A stretch of 64,000 nucleotides of DNA from Bombus terrestris (taxonomy: Eukaryota > Arthropoda > Insecta > Hymenoptera > Apidae): positions 20,138,501 through 20,202,500 of the forward strand of contig NC_063275.1 in assembly GCF_910591885.1 (NCBI RefSeq), read 5' to 3'. A program made the position numbers and the translations under genes. The notes beneath the pieces were generated by a model that did not search any database, was not told the origin of the DNA, and was given only the letters and a program-made list of their open reading frames with translations. Positions 35,626 through 47,499 of this stretch are shown in pieces (positions within the stretch are counted from its first letter, which is position 1; the number at the start of each line of letters is the position of its first letter).

Positions 35626-36611
35626 TTAGATGAAATACCCTGTATACGAGTCCATTGCATTTGAATCGATCCTCGATCCCTACGATCGATCATGTACGAA
35701 TTACGCTTACTTGCAGTTCGTTGCTTTCCTGCGCTGATTTCGCCAATTAGTTACACAAACAAAGGGCAATTTTGATATTTTCAGTCGACAGTTGCGACAA
35801 TTGCTGTCACTACGCCAAACTATTTTATAATCGTGAACATTGAATATTTTTAAGGTTTCTAAACGATATTACGCTTACGATTGATTGATTGCTTTGCTGT
35901 GATGCTTTGTGGAAGCTTGTTTGTTCCTCACACAGAATGTTTCATCGCTAGAAGGTTTCTGCCTTCTACGAAGCGTTTCTATTTTTTATTATGTATGTTA
36001 TTATTGTGCGTCCAAAATTAATTAATCGTTCGTGATCATGTTTCTTAATCCGAGTGCAGATAATGTAACATGATCGTTTTTGAATACGCTAGATGTTAAA
36101 CAAAAATTCTATGCTTTTAATTTTATGTTCTTTGTACATAAATCGTGATCTTGAAAATTGAGATATTTCCCACAACCGAAGTGCGCTTTCTTTTTTGACC
36201 ATTTTGATTCACTGATTCTTCGGTTATTCGTTTGTTCTAACACTGGTTTTGAATCTTAAATCTCTTTTAAAGCATTTCTAATATTACTTACATACTTTTA
36301 CTAATATTACTTACAAAGTTTGAACAACTTTATCGGCATTTTTATTCAGCTACAACACAGAAACAATGCAGTTAAACATGCATATTATTGAATTATATCG
36401 TAATCAGAATACATTATTTTAAAAAATCGTATATCGATGCTGTAGATAAGCTGGAAAACGATGCTATAGAAATATCAATTAAAAGCACAGAATTTTTGTC
36501 TAAGAGTTGACACTTCATAAGAGAAAATAATATAGAAGAAAAATTTACGTCTTGTTATCTGTACAGCCTTGCGTGGTTAATTGATTTTGGACAGAAAATG
36601 TCGATTTTTAA

Positions 36612-36866
36612 CCCTTAACGACAGATGCTCGTATTTTTGCTATTATCACAAATATGTTTTCTCGCAGATTAATGATCCTATTTTTAAAATCACCATGTTT
36701 TAAAAGCTTTGAATAATTATTTATTTATTTGTAAAAATCTTTTACAATTAAAGTATATAAATACTTGCAAGTATTTAAATAAATACAGCTTCTGAAATTC
36801 TCCACCAATTTGTGATAATGAAATAAACACTCAGATTCTCTTCGAGCATGTGTTTGTAATTAAGGG
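36612..36866. mobile_element. TTAA-flanked MITE (piggyBac-like)
   Basis: A 255-bp element flanked by perfect TTAA on both sides (36608-36611 and 36867-36870). The left end reads CCCTTAACGAC...ATGCTCG. The right end, read on the minus strand, gives CCCTTAATTAC...ATGCTCG. A third shared block, ATTATCACAAAT, lies further in on both arms, so the inverted ends are about 50 bp with small gaps. No ORF. TTAA targeting and CCY-type ends are typical of piggyBac-mobilised non-autonomous elements. The mobilising transposase is not in the window. Confidence 0.75.
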
Positions 36867-36870
36867 TTAA

Positions 36871-39015
36871 TCATCTGCTATATCTCACTAACCAAGATTA
36901 ATATCGTTATGCTCTGCGAGTTCATTTATTTCGAATCTCTGCTATATTAAGCGATATCTAACACCACGATACTTATACAAAAGCTATTATAATATTTCGT
37001 TACTGTTACGTAACATTTTCATCCTTCGTGTTTTCGTTTTAGTTATATTAATAGCGCCGTTGATCCGGACTAGAAGCTAAGAAGCTACGTTTAATTTACG
37101 GGTTATCGTAATCTCTAGGAATAACTGCGTTAACGTTCTTTCAGATAGTACGAAAAAAAGAATAAGAAAAAAAAACCAAAAAAAAAAGATGGATTTAGCG
37201 TAACACATTGCGACAAATATAACGGAGCCTACATACGGAATATCTTGGACACTGTTGAGCTACTTCCAACAGACTATAATTAAGCAAACGTGAAAGCAAT
37301 AAGAATATCGTGTCGTAACATTTCTAACTGTGACTATCATCGGCTATCTTGATTTTTTAGTTTTCGAAACGTTAAATACAGTGAAACCCTCGTATTATAA
37401 AACTGTACATAGCAACGAGCACAATATATGCACATACGATTGAATTTAATTTATTAATCAGTCGCAGTCGTGCATAAAATAATCGATAACGAGACAAATC
37501 AACCGAAATATATTAATAATAATTATACGAGCCTCTCACAAGCCAGACTAATGAAACAATTCTACTTTTTCACGATTTCATAATTTTATTACATACGTAT
37601 ACGATTAATATTCAATTGTCAAGAGATAAATAGATTTCAGTCATGTTCTTAAAAATATAAACTTGCATAAAAAGTAACAATCTAATAATAACGATAAAGC
37701 CAATGCGACATAACGCTATTAATAATGTATTGTTAAAAGAATCATCTGCTTTGGACGATCCTTAAACGCTATTCGGTGTTCCGCAATGGGTTTCTCTAAT
37801 ATTATGAATCCTTGATGATGGAATTTAGGAATTTTCTACCTAATATCATGAGATCTTGGTGAAACACGAATACGGGAATTTTACTGTATTTGCGTGCAGA
37901 AGAAGAAATGCTTTTTCTTTCTTTAACGTATCGTCCAAGATACTCCAAGATCTTAATCATTGTACTCTAGTTGCCCTAAAAAGTCGACGACGATAGGAAA
38001 TCGGGCGTAAAACACGTTCGCCATGCAAAACGTTCAAAAAACTCCATTTCTCATGAGATTATGTGATCTTCTAGCTTCTAAAAAAAAGTCTGTTATATTT
38101 TATGTATATACACATTCGCCTCGGGTCTCTGTCGGGTGATCATTCTCCGTGTCTTTTAAGAAAATGCGATGGACAAACATGGCACACTCAACGAACTCGT
38201 GAGAGATCTGGCTACGATTGCACGCGAATTTTGTTTAACTTCGTTCGTTAAAATGGGACTTCTATAATGAACAAGTATGAGTCCCCTCGAAGATCGATGC
38301 TTAAACGAATCACGACCAATTGCAAGTTGAAAATCTTTCAGCTGAGAGAGTGTGAGAGAGAAAAAGAGAATGAGAGAAAGAGATAGATAAACGACGAGAG
38401 GTGAACTTTTCAAATTTACCTGAGATATACACATATACATATATCTATATATGTATGTATAATTTATTATCGCTAGGAAGTATCCAAACGCTTTGATTAA
38501 TCTATAATAACGGTTCATGACTGCTGTTGCATAATATAATAGTAATACGATTAATGATTGATTACCGGCTAAAAGCGATATTTATATCTTTTATTATATT
38601 TATTTTCCTACGCAGTTAGACAATTTTGATTATTCGTTAAAAAAATTTACCATTAACGTATTGAAATTATTCGTCGACATACACCTCGGTTTTAATTATC
38701 ATTGCTCGAATTAATCACGATAGTCTTTCTATGTGTATATATTTCATCTATATTCTATATATATATATATATTGGAAAGTAGAAGCTCTTTAATGATTAT
38801 AAAAACTCTAAAAATACAGAACTCTCTATATAACGAAACTGTTCCATAACGAATGACAAGTTCTTGTTCTCATATTAATTTTGAACGGTTAATTTTATCA
38901 CGTAATGGTAATAATGAAAACACAAACTTATCTCTGCTCCTTTCATTTATAATCTTGTAATTAAATTACATTCTGACGAAAGCAAACAAGTGTTCAGGAT
39001 ACTTCTGAGCGATGT
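36871..39015. other. AT-rich non-coding stretch
   Basis: No gene supported. It contains an A-rich tract (37152-37188), a GAGA-rich tract (38341-38388) and (TA)n at 38756-38772. The minus-strand 120-codon frame at 38156-38518 crosses the GAGA and TA repeats and has no recognised motif. Confidence 0.55.
38756..38772. repeat. (TA)n microsatellite
   Basis: Uninterrupted TA repeats. A simple repeat. Confidence 0.9.
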
Positions 39016-39017
39016 TA

Positions 39018-39150
39018 ACATATGCATATGTGTAATGTATATACATTAATATGCACATATATGAATATGTTAATATATATGCAACAATATACATATAAAT
39101 ATGTGTGTATATATACATATATATATATACAAGAATAATATATATATATA
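39018..39150. repeat. TATA/CATATG-rich low-complexity block
   Basis: About 130 bases of alternating TATA, CATATG and TGTGTA words, ending in two (TA)n runs. Simple sequence. Confidence 0.9.
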
Positions 39151-39985
39151 CGCTACTTCTTCGGTATAATATTTATTGTACGTTTACACACAAAGCCATA
39201 CGCACGTATCGCATGAAAGTTAGGTTCGTGCAGGTTACGATTATCGTGGAACCTTCTTATCGCACATTCAGCTCGATAATTACCTGGTAACATAACGGGA
39301 CTTCGCATGCATGAACGACATGATCATTTTTCTTGTCGCATCCGAGCTCGTCGTAACTTCGTGCGTGAAGTTTCGTGACAGTACTCAGAAGCCACTAGGG
39401 CCTTTGATTCCTTTCCGATTGTACGATCATGCACGAAATAACGTGGACATAACGAGACTGTGACGATGTTACGATAGCTATCGATTATAATTTCAAAATC
39501 TCCGGATAAGATTATTTTAAAAATGGTATCTCGACGATTGACTTTTTAAACAATTTTTCACATTTCCCTGGAATCGATATTTCTCGTTTCTCGTTTTCTA
39601 AGTAGAAGCAAAAAGTAAGGTTTTCCCAACTAAAATGAGAATTAATTGAATTACTTGATACTTCGTTAACAACAAAGGGAATGAAATATATTTTATTAAC
39701 ATAACAAAGGTAATTCAAAATTGTCACAAGTCAAGAAGATGCTACAAGCATCGATTTCGGAAAACTTTTTAACTTTCTTTTTAACTTCGTCTTTGTGCTT
39801 TTACTTAATTCTGTAAAAAAGACGAAGAAATAAGAAAGAAGGGAACGATAGTTCGTATTATCGAATAGTTTAGATGAACAATGACTGTTTACATGCAAAC
39901 ACGAGGAATTGAGAAAATTTTATAAATAAAGCGAAGAGATTAACTCACAGCGACAATATTAATATTGAAACAGATTTCTCCACAG

Positions 39986-40210
39986 AAGTCTAGACTTCAG
40001 GTTGATCTAAAAATATTGCAATATCGTTCACGTTATTTCGCGCGATCCTTAGTTCGAAAGCAAGTGTCAGAGGGAACTGTTTATTTCAAAGATGCGGGTG
40101 TTGATAAATCAAAAGGACTGTACGGTTTTATGCAGATCATTACAGATTGTCATTCATTCGATAGTTTCGTTGAAAGCTCTAGCCAAAGAGGCGAGCGTTT
40201 GTCTCCTAAG
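39986..40210 (+). CDS. Weak candidate internal exon
   Basis: The segment begins after a pyrimidine-containing acceptor (ATTTCTCCACAG) and ends at CCTAAG before GTACGTGA, a strong donor. It is exactly 75 codons, open in phase 0 at both borders. It encodes a basic then mixed peptide (ends SQRGERLSPK). A possible downstream terminal exon at 40874 is also in phase 0. Against this, the frame length is within chance expectation for the window and no family is recognised. It could be an alternative exon or a lineage-specific gene. Confidence 0.22.
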
Positions 40211-40873
40211 GTACGTGATAATGATTTTTGGAAAGACTGAATTATTTCTTAACTTTATGAGAACGTGAACACGGAATTACGACGAAACTTGAGGTTTGCA
40301 CGGAAATGTGTCGCAATTATTACGCATGGAGGGCCTCAAGTACTGTAACCTTGTATGTGATTCTACAGTAAAGAAAAAAAATCGTAAATAACAGAAAAAA
40401 AAAGGAACTCTACTGCTATTGTAACTTTCAGAGTTTAATAAACCGTTTTCACTAACAGAGGGGCAATTCCAATTACGACAACCTATCTGTGAAATAAAAT
40501 ACGATGAAAATTACCTTTTCGCAGTTATAACGTTTCCGCAAATCGACTTTTCCACCAATCACATTTTTACCGATAATAGGTCATTTTAATTTCAAGGGAA
40601 AATCTTCCCTGTACTTGTATTACTACATTCGTTGTTTCAATTAAAAGTATCTCTCAATTTCAGCTTATTACGATGTATCTACGGTGAAACTTTATTAAGA
40701 GATACTTGGCAACAGGTAAAAATAAATTAAAATCAAATCGATATAAATAGATAATAACAACAATACGGAAAACGAATTTTATATTTATAATAATTATCTA
40801 CGTTTATCGTTTTACTGAACCAGTTGATTTTACAATTGTTGCCAATATATATATTGAATCGTTTAATTTGCAG

Positions 40874-40939
40874 GTGTGCGGGTACACGTGTGCCAAGATT
40901 GAGACGGGTGGAAAGAAGTTTTGGGCGGGATCGGGCTGA
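40874..40939 (+). CDS. Weak candidate terminal exon
   Basis: This follows acceptor GTTTAATTTGCAG. It encodes VCGYTCAKIETGGKKFWAGSG and a TGA stop, inside a G+C-richer spot extending to about 41030. Its phase fits the candidate exon at 39986-40210. A second + frame through the same spot is also open (to 41015), so the frame choice is uncertain. Confidence 0.18.
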   Translation: MCGYTCAKIETGGKKFWAGSG

Positions 40940-41029
40940 TCTCGATATACCCATATCACTGAGGCTTTTGAAAGTTTTCAGATCCCGAAACTCGATTCGG
41001 ACGTTGGCAATATAAACAGAAGGAACGGG

Positions 41030-42555
41030 CGATCTAATTTCATATTAGCTCGACAGAAGTCAAACGAGATTGACCAGAAACACGTGAGCCATATTAAAAG
41101 AATATAAGAAGACACACGAATAAATATCATATCTATTTCAAGTAAACTCTTAAAATTTTAACTGAAGATGAATATTGTCATAGGTTTTCGATGGAATGTA
41201 AAGATTTCGTATTAAACTCATGCAACGTTCGAACGATCGTTTATATTTTTAATTTGAGTGAAATTAAGCAAAGAAAAAAGTAAATCGTTGGAAATGTTCA
41301 AATTCGTTTTCAGGGATGAGAAAGGAAGGGGAACAATACGATTAGAACCGCGTTGTTCTTCTAATCAGGAAAAGCACGGATTCTTGTTCATACCTGGTTG
41401 CATGTGCATAGCCGTCCGAACTCTGTCCGCCAACGCATTTCCATGCCTGTGTCAGCGAACAAGACAGAAAATCTATAGACCTGCAATGCAAATGACTGTA
41501 ATAAAATCTTCTGGAAGCGAATTGGAAGGGCACAGTCAACAGAACGCGAACACCGTCGAGTTAAATATTAAATGGTCACAATTACACGAGATACTAATGA
41601 CGGAGTGAAACTTTTGTATTTTAAAAATACAAAAATGAGAAGCTTCAAATCATAGATAATTTAGTTTTAATGGGATATCTCTTTTGATAACTGTAGAGTA
41701 CCAAAAAATATAAGTTACGGTCCTCGGTTAATTCTCAGTTACAGTTACAATTGAATTCCATTTATGTGAACTTCGCCGCAGGACAACATATAACAAAGTT
41801 ATATAATTGGAGTTTGCCAGTTCCCCTCGTTATCTATCATTTTTCCTTCACATAATAGAAGCTCACGTTTAGATAAGTGAATCAGCAAAAGTTGAGTTAA
41901 TCGGGCATTAAATCGATATTCCGTTCCAATAAGTAAGAGTCTTGCTGTATATTCAACCTGTTACTAATGTTGGAGTTAATCAGAAATTAATGCTGTAGAT
42001 ATCGATAATAATTTCTCTTTTCTGTATTTGAATGAATTTTTTAAAATGTATTGATTTTGATATGTAAGAGATATATATGTCTTTATTCGTTATAATTATT
42101 TATAGTAGTAGGAAGTAATGAAATAAATAATTCTTTTCTGCTTCGAATGTGTAAGAGATATTTTTTAAATAAACAAAATTAAACAACTTATTATTTATTA
42201 TATTATTATCACAAAATTCTATTGAAACTAAAGTACAAACTAAAAAGAAGATAACTGCTTAAAGGCAGGAGTATATTTTTGTATAAAAGACCAGTAACCT
42301 TTGATCCAACTAGACGCATAGTGTCAGCAAAAGCAATAATGCGACTATTTTCTTTCAGCGCTACTATTTTCTTTCGTCCTATTTCCTTTGCAAGACTAGT
42401 TTACAAAAATAAAACCACATAAAAGTTATCTTCTTTTAAACGAATACGATACCTTCGCCTCGGTGAGCCGGAAATTGAAACGTAGCTGAAGACCAAAGCA
42501 AATGAGATACGATTTATTGTGAGGTACTGTGCTAACAGTAACAATCATTATCTAT
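41030..42555. other. Non-coding stretch with one motif-free ORF
   Basis: The frame at 41258-41608 (116 codons, GTG first, first ATG at 41294) has Cys-containing segments but no recognisable domain, and its length is near chance level. The rest is AT-rich. Confidence 0.45.
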
Positions 42556-42557
42556 GG

Positions 42558-42655
42558 TTCTCGTATTTCAAAACATCATACATATTGACATCGTTAAAAT
42601 TGAACAAATAGGCAGGTCACGATCATAAAATCTGAGATTTTTATTCTTGCCTTCG
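42558..42655. repeat. Local duplication, copy A
   Basis: It matches 43143-43232 in order: GTTCTCGTATTTCAA, ATCAT, ATATTGACA, AAATTGAA, ATCATAAAATCTG/GTCATAAAATCTG, and TTTTTATTCT. It is a direct duplicate about 585 bp apart. Confidence 0.75.
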
Positions 42656-43142
42656 ACTTTCGCCAAATTCTTCGACTATTTTAAATAATAACGTATTTTT
42701 TAAATAATTCTAGTAAACAAAAGTTGAGCACGCAGCACGACAAAATTTATATTGCGAAAGGTGATCTATACCTTGACATATCGTCGAATAAAAATTAATT
42801 TCATAAAAGCAGCTTTTATTACGAGATTCAAAACTTGATGATTTAATCAAATATATTCTTCTACGATATAACTACGGATAGATTTATAAGAATTTTGCGA
42901 TATAATGAATATTTTGTTTAAAAAGATTGAGATGTATTCAACAGGAATTTAAGAGAAATTCCTGTACTCCTTTATCGTCGTCAAAGGAGATAAATACGGA
43001 CAAACATTTTTCTTATGAATTCTTTTATCCAACCTTACCACGCGTATCGCTGCAAATGACGTTGAGAGTTAAAAATACATTTTTTGACGTAAAGATGTGA
43101 TTGAACGCGACCAACGATCTAATCATACGAGTTACATTACAA

Positions 43143-43232
43143 GTTCTCGTATTTCAAGGTATCATCATATTGACAGCACAGAAATTGAAGAAGCAAATGT
43201 GTTGCGGTCATAAAATCTGCAATTTTTATTCT
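43143..43232. repeat. Local duplication, copy B
   Basis: Partner of 42558-42655. In this copy the + strand is open (within 43101-43298, first codon GTG). In copy A the same frame gives VLVFQNIIHID and stops soon after. It may be a degraded duplicated exon or a plain non-coding duplication. Confidence 0.7.
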
Positions 43233-43299
43233 GACTATATTTTTCCACAAGATTTAGAAGGGTCGAAACAAATTGGAAAGATCAAAATTAATATTTGAT

Positions 43300-45950
43300 G
43301 CTATAATGCAATATAACATGATCAACTAGTAAATCGTGCGATTTACAGTACGAATTACATCCGTATTGCATAATCTGCGACACCCACGGGTAAGTAACAC
43401 CCACTATATGAACACCGATATTATAGTTTGGATGTCGTGAGATCAGTCAGAATTATGATACTTATAACATCCGATACATGGGAGTTAACGTCGACAACTT
43501 TGATCGAAAATGGATCAGGCGAGTTAATATTAACTTTACAATTTCCGTATTGTCAGATAAAATTTAATTTATAGTCGGCTGATTAATCAGGCAGGAATAT
43601 CTCCAGGATTGTATCTGCTGGGAACGTAGGTTTCAGTGTACATTTGAATTGACACAAGATGGATGGGACGAGCAGGTTGATTTTATTTCTTTTTTCCTTC
43701 TTTTTTTTTTTTTGGATCTTGAAAGTAACATTAGTGAAACATCTTCCGATTAATTATTCAGAATTAATCGATACCACAGTAGTCATCCCCCTAATACACA
43801 CATACATATTGCAACAGTGAAGATTCCACCTACGTAATATTACATAGGATTATATGAGTTTAATCTTTTACCATAGCAATAAAAATACTCTGTTTTCTGG
43901 GAAATGAGTTTCGATATAATTTTATGCGAATATTTATAAGACTCGAAGTAACGGGATAAAAAATAAATATATATTTAAATGTTTTCCAAAAATTTGTTCG
44001 AGCTTTTAATTAAAAAATGAATTTATTGATGAAAAATGAATTAAAAAATGGATTTGTTTAATTTGTTTGGAAAAGTAACATATATCGTATTAAAAAAGTG
44101 TTTGATTGATAGAAAATAGAAAAGCAGAAATTTTATAAAAAAGCATGAAGTATTTTTATTCAATTATTATCTTATTATTCAATAAGGTATGTTCCGGTTA
44201 TACATATACCTTAACAGCTACCTACTAAACTTTCTCAGTGTTAATAGTCTTATTATTACTTACTCTTATAAATGCAATGTTACGCAGTTAAAGTTCGAAG
44301 AACGATTTACATGTAATTATAACTCTGGTAAAACTTTGACATTATTCACTTTTTTACTACATTATCAGTGAATTAAATACGTTGCTCTAGCACGATGTAT
44401 GTTTACGTCAAAAAATATTTTATATCAAAATTAGATTTGTTAATTTCTTTCTACATCAAACTCGTAAAAGCGTATTTTCCTTAACGACAGTGTTTCAATA
44501 ATTGAATCTCTATTATTACGTTATAAAATTTCTTGTTTGTCTCAGTATCCAACACCACAATCTACAGATGTCATCTTCATTCAGTTTAAGCAATTAAACG
44601 CTACCTCATTTACTATTTCGAGTCAATTGTACTTTAATGTAACTTCATTGTACAATTTCCATATTACTATTAAACTATAAATAAATATAAATCTATTAGT
44701 CTATAAGAAATATTTATACACCAGTATATTTGTTAAAAGAATACGTTTACTTGAATGTAATATCAAAATTCATACTTCACTTTACTTTGCATATAAAATG
44801 CGTCATATTTTATTCATTATGCAAGGAAATGAGACATTTGTATAATGGAAACGAATCTCGAATGACGCTCAAAATTTGATTTTAGACTGCAAATACGGTT
44901 GCTACGAAAAACATTCGTACGTACCATTATTTTTCAATGAAGCGTGTTTTATCAAATTCCACGTTGCGTTTTCACAGTATCAAATTTTTCTAACCGTGTG
45001 AACGTACGACTAAATGACACGAAATTTGATACGATATCTGGCCTTAATGAACCAATATGTAAATATTATAATAAATACAATACTTTTTCTGCAAATACTT
45101 TTTCTAGTTACTGTATATTTTGAAATTACTTTCCTCTGGGAAAAGAAGAAATGTGACTTGCCGTATTGCAATTTCAATCGCAATTTTTCTGCAGGAACGT
45201 GTACTCCGAAAACGATTTTACTACATCGGAAAAAACGACGTCACGATACCAGCAATATCTTGAATAGCCGTTTCGAAGAAACGGTTCTGCTAGAATTCAC
45301 TTCTGACGCAAGGAACAATCAATTCCCTGAATGAGAGGCGTTCAAACTGATCCTCCATATTATCGATCCAATCCTAATTAGTTTGTACTCGGAAAATTTC
45401 TTCGTACCGCCACGTTTTCTATGAATATTCCATGCACAATCCAAACATCCTATAATTTGTGAACGTCTTGTACAAATAGACAGAAAAGTTGGTTTAGGTT
45501 TGGAGAAACATCTACGTCGGATGGAAGTTTCGCGATTGAACGTAAAGAAACACAATAGATCGTCACTGGAGGCTTTTATTATACATTTATTGGTTGTTTT
45601 GAAGCGCGCCACTGTAAATTGCGATTCGATGATAAAAATAGGTCGTGAGCGAAGATAAATGTACGTGAAAGTTTCGAAGTTTTTTTTTATTTGATTATAC
45701 GGTACAGTTGATAGAAAGATTATGGTGATTATCTGATTCTTTTGATACGTTCATTGTGTACGACGGACAATCGAGTCGACACGTACCTTTAGATTATGTA
45801 TAACACTGTATAATGTATGGTATCGAACAGGATGCGATGTTTGAGTTAAAAATCCCGAAATTATGAAGAAGTATTTCATAACAATTCATATTAAACACAT
45901 GTATAAAGTTACACGATATAAAGACAGCTATTGTATGAAAACTTTTTGTT
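43300..45950. other. AT-rich non-coding stretch
   Basis: No gene supported. A T-run lies at about 43698-43715. The frames at 45014-45334 (+) and 45319-45612 (-) are about 100 codons with no recognisable domain and no clear splice context. Confidence 0.5.
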
Positions 45951-45962
45951 AGCGTATACCAT

Positions 45963-46014
45963 ATTGTAGTACAGACAGCATGCACTGCATTGTAGTACAA
46001 ACAGCGTACACGGC
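45963..46014. repeat. 26-bp tandem duplication
   Basis: Two adjacent 26-bp units starting ATTGTAGTACA, differing at five or six positions, followed by a third partial ATTGTA. Confidence 0.85.
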
Positions 46015-46019
46015 ATTGT

Positions 46020-47280
46020 ATGAAAAGAAAGTCGGATCTACAGCGAACGTGATAAATGATATGTAAAATAATAATGCAACAATAGATTCTAAATTTAAAA
46101 TATATGGAGATTTTTTTAAAGTGATTTTCGAAATAATATTAGTTTCACATTATCTAGTGGTTTAAGTTGAATTGTATCAATTAAATTTTTATAGTAGCGT
46201 ATCTTTTTTATCGATTATAAGGCTATTAGTGACATTCTGAGAAAATATACCAGCTGCAGAACATTAATATCGTACTAATTGGACGAGTAATTTGGTTTCT
46301 TTGACGAACATTAATTCGTGGATTTTATTGCCTTCTAAATCATCTTTCAGGATAATTGTTATTTACTATTCAGTCATTATTCGAATCAATGCCATTAGAA
46401 ATCGTAAAATAATGTTACCTTAGGATCAATATTTTTGAAAATATGGCAAGCAATTTGGATTAAGAGTAGAATTTAATATTAATTTGTTAAAGGAAAGTTG
46501 TCAATTTGTAGTTCTTGTTTTAATAGAAAATGTCTGTTGTCATATTTATATTGCGTTTAAGTTTCGTGTAATTTAGTCAACTATAATTCCTTTATAATAC
46601 TATAATTTCCAGTATTAGAAAACATTCACTTAGTTTCTTAATTATTAATTTATTAATTCACTTACAATTAGAAATGTTTCACTCTTATTACCAGGAGAAT
46701 TAGATATAATTTCAATTCTACTTAATTTTACTTATACTTTTAATTTAACATTGAATGTTCTTTATATAAAAATTTCTGACTTCCCTCATTTTAATAGTGC
46801 TCTCGTTTTCATCCCTTAATATAATATTATCGCGACACTGTTATAGTTATACTACGCAACACTATTATTTTGTACATTGATACCATTAAATAATACTATA
46901 ATATCATTATATTTCTTCCGATTTAATAGTTATTGGCTTTAATGGTTATTTAAAGTAAGAACGTCTGACTTATCATATACTTGATCACTGTATCTGGTGC
47001 ACTTGCATCCAACGTACGATAATGAAATCTTTACCAAGTTCAATCTAATCATTTGATTATGTCCTTTATATTAACAAATATTATCGCATAAAAATTTTGT
47101 AATATTAACAATTATAAGAAAAGATCAAATTAACAGTTGGAAAATAAAGTGACTGATGAAATGAGGGAAAACTAATTTGTGGAAACTATCTGTCGTACGA
47201 TTGATAAATCAAATATCAGTATTATCGGACTAATGATGTTCGTTGGATGAAACGTTATTATTGGTTATTTTACAAGGTTA
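46020..47280. other. AT-rich non-coding stretch
   Basis: I see nothing in it beyond short A/T runs. Confidence 0.6.
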
Positions 47281-47289
47281 ATTACGAAA

Positions 47290-47490
47290 TTAATTATTGC
47301 CGTTTAACGCATCGCGTTAAGCTCCAATGAAGAGACTGCCAACCTTGTAGAGAAGGTCTCATCGATATTTTATCGATAGCGCAACACCTCTACGCTGAAC
47401 GCTCTAAAAATAATCACTCTGAATGCTACGGACTGTAAAATCTGCGTCTCGTGTTAGACGCGCATGGAAAGTGTCCGTTGGATGTTTCCA
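47290..47490. other. CpG-richer patch with short inverted repeats
   Basis: About 200 bases of higher G+C in AT-rich surroundings. They carry short hairpins: GAGAC...GTCTC (47330-47360), ATCGATA/TATCGAT (47370s) and GCGTCT...AGACGC near 47443-47461. No ORF. It may be a conserved regulatory element or an old insertion. Confidence 0.35.
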
Positions 47491-47499
47491 TTTACAAAT

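Noticed and set aside
41192..41204. TGGAATGTAAAGA, matching the 5' part of miR-1
   Set aside because: The match stops after 13 bases (TTTCG follows instead of the expected 3' part) and I saw no hairpin around it. Likely chance.
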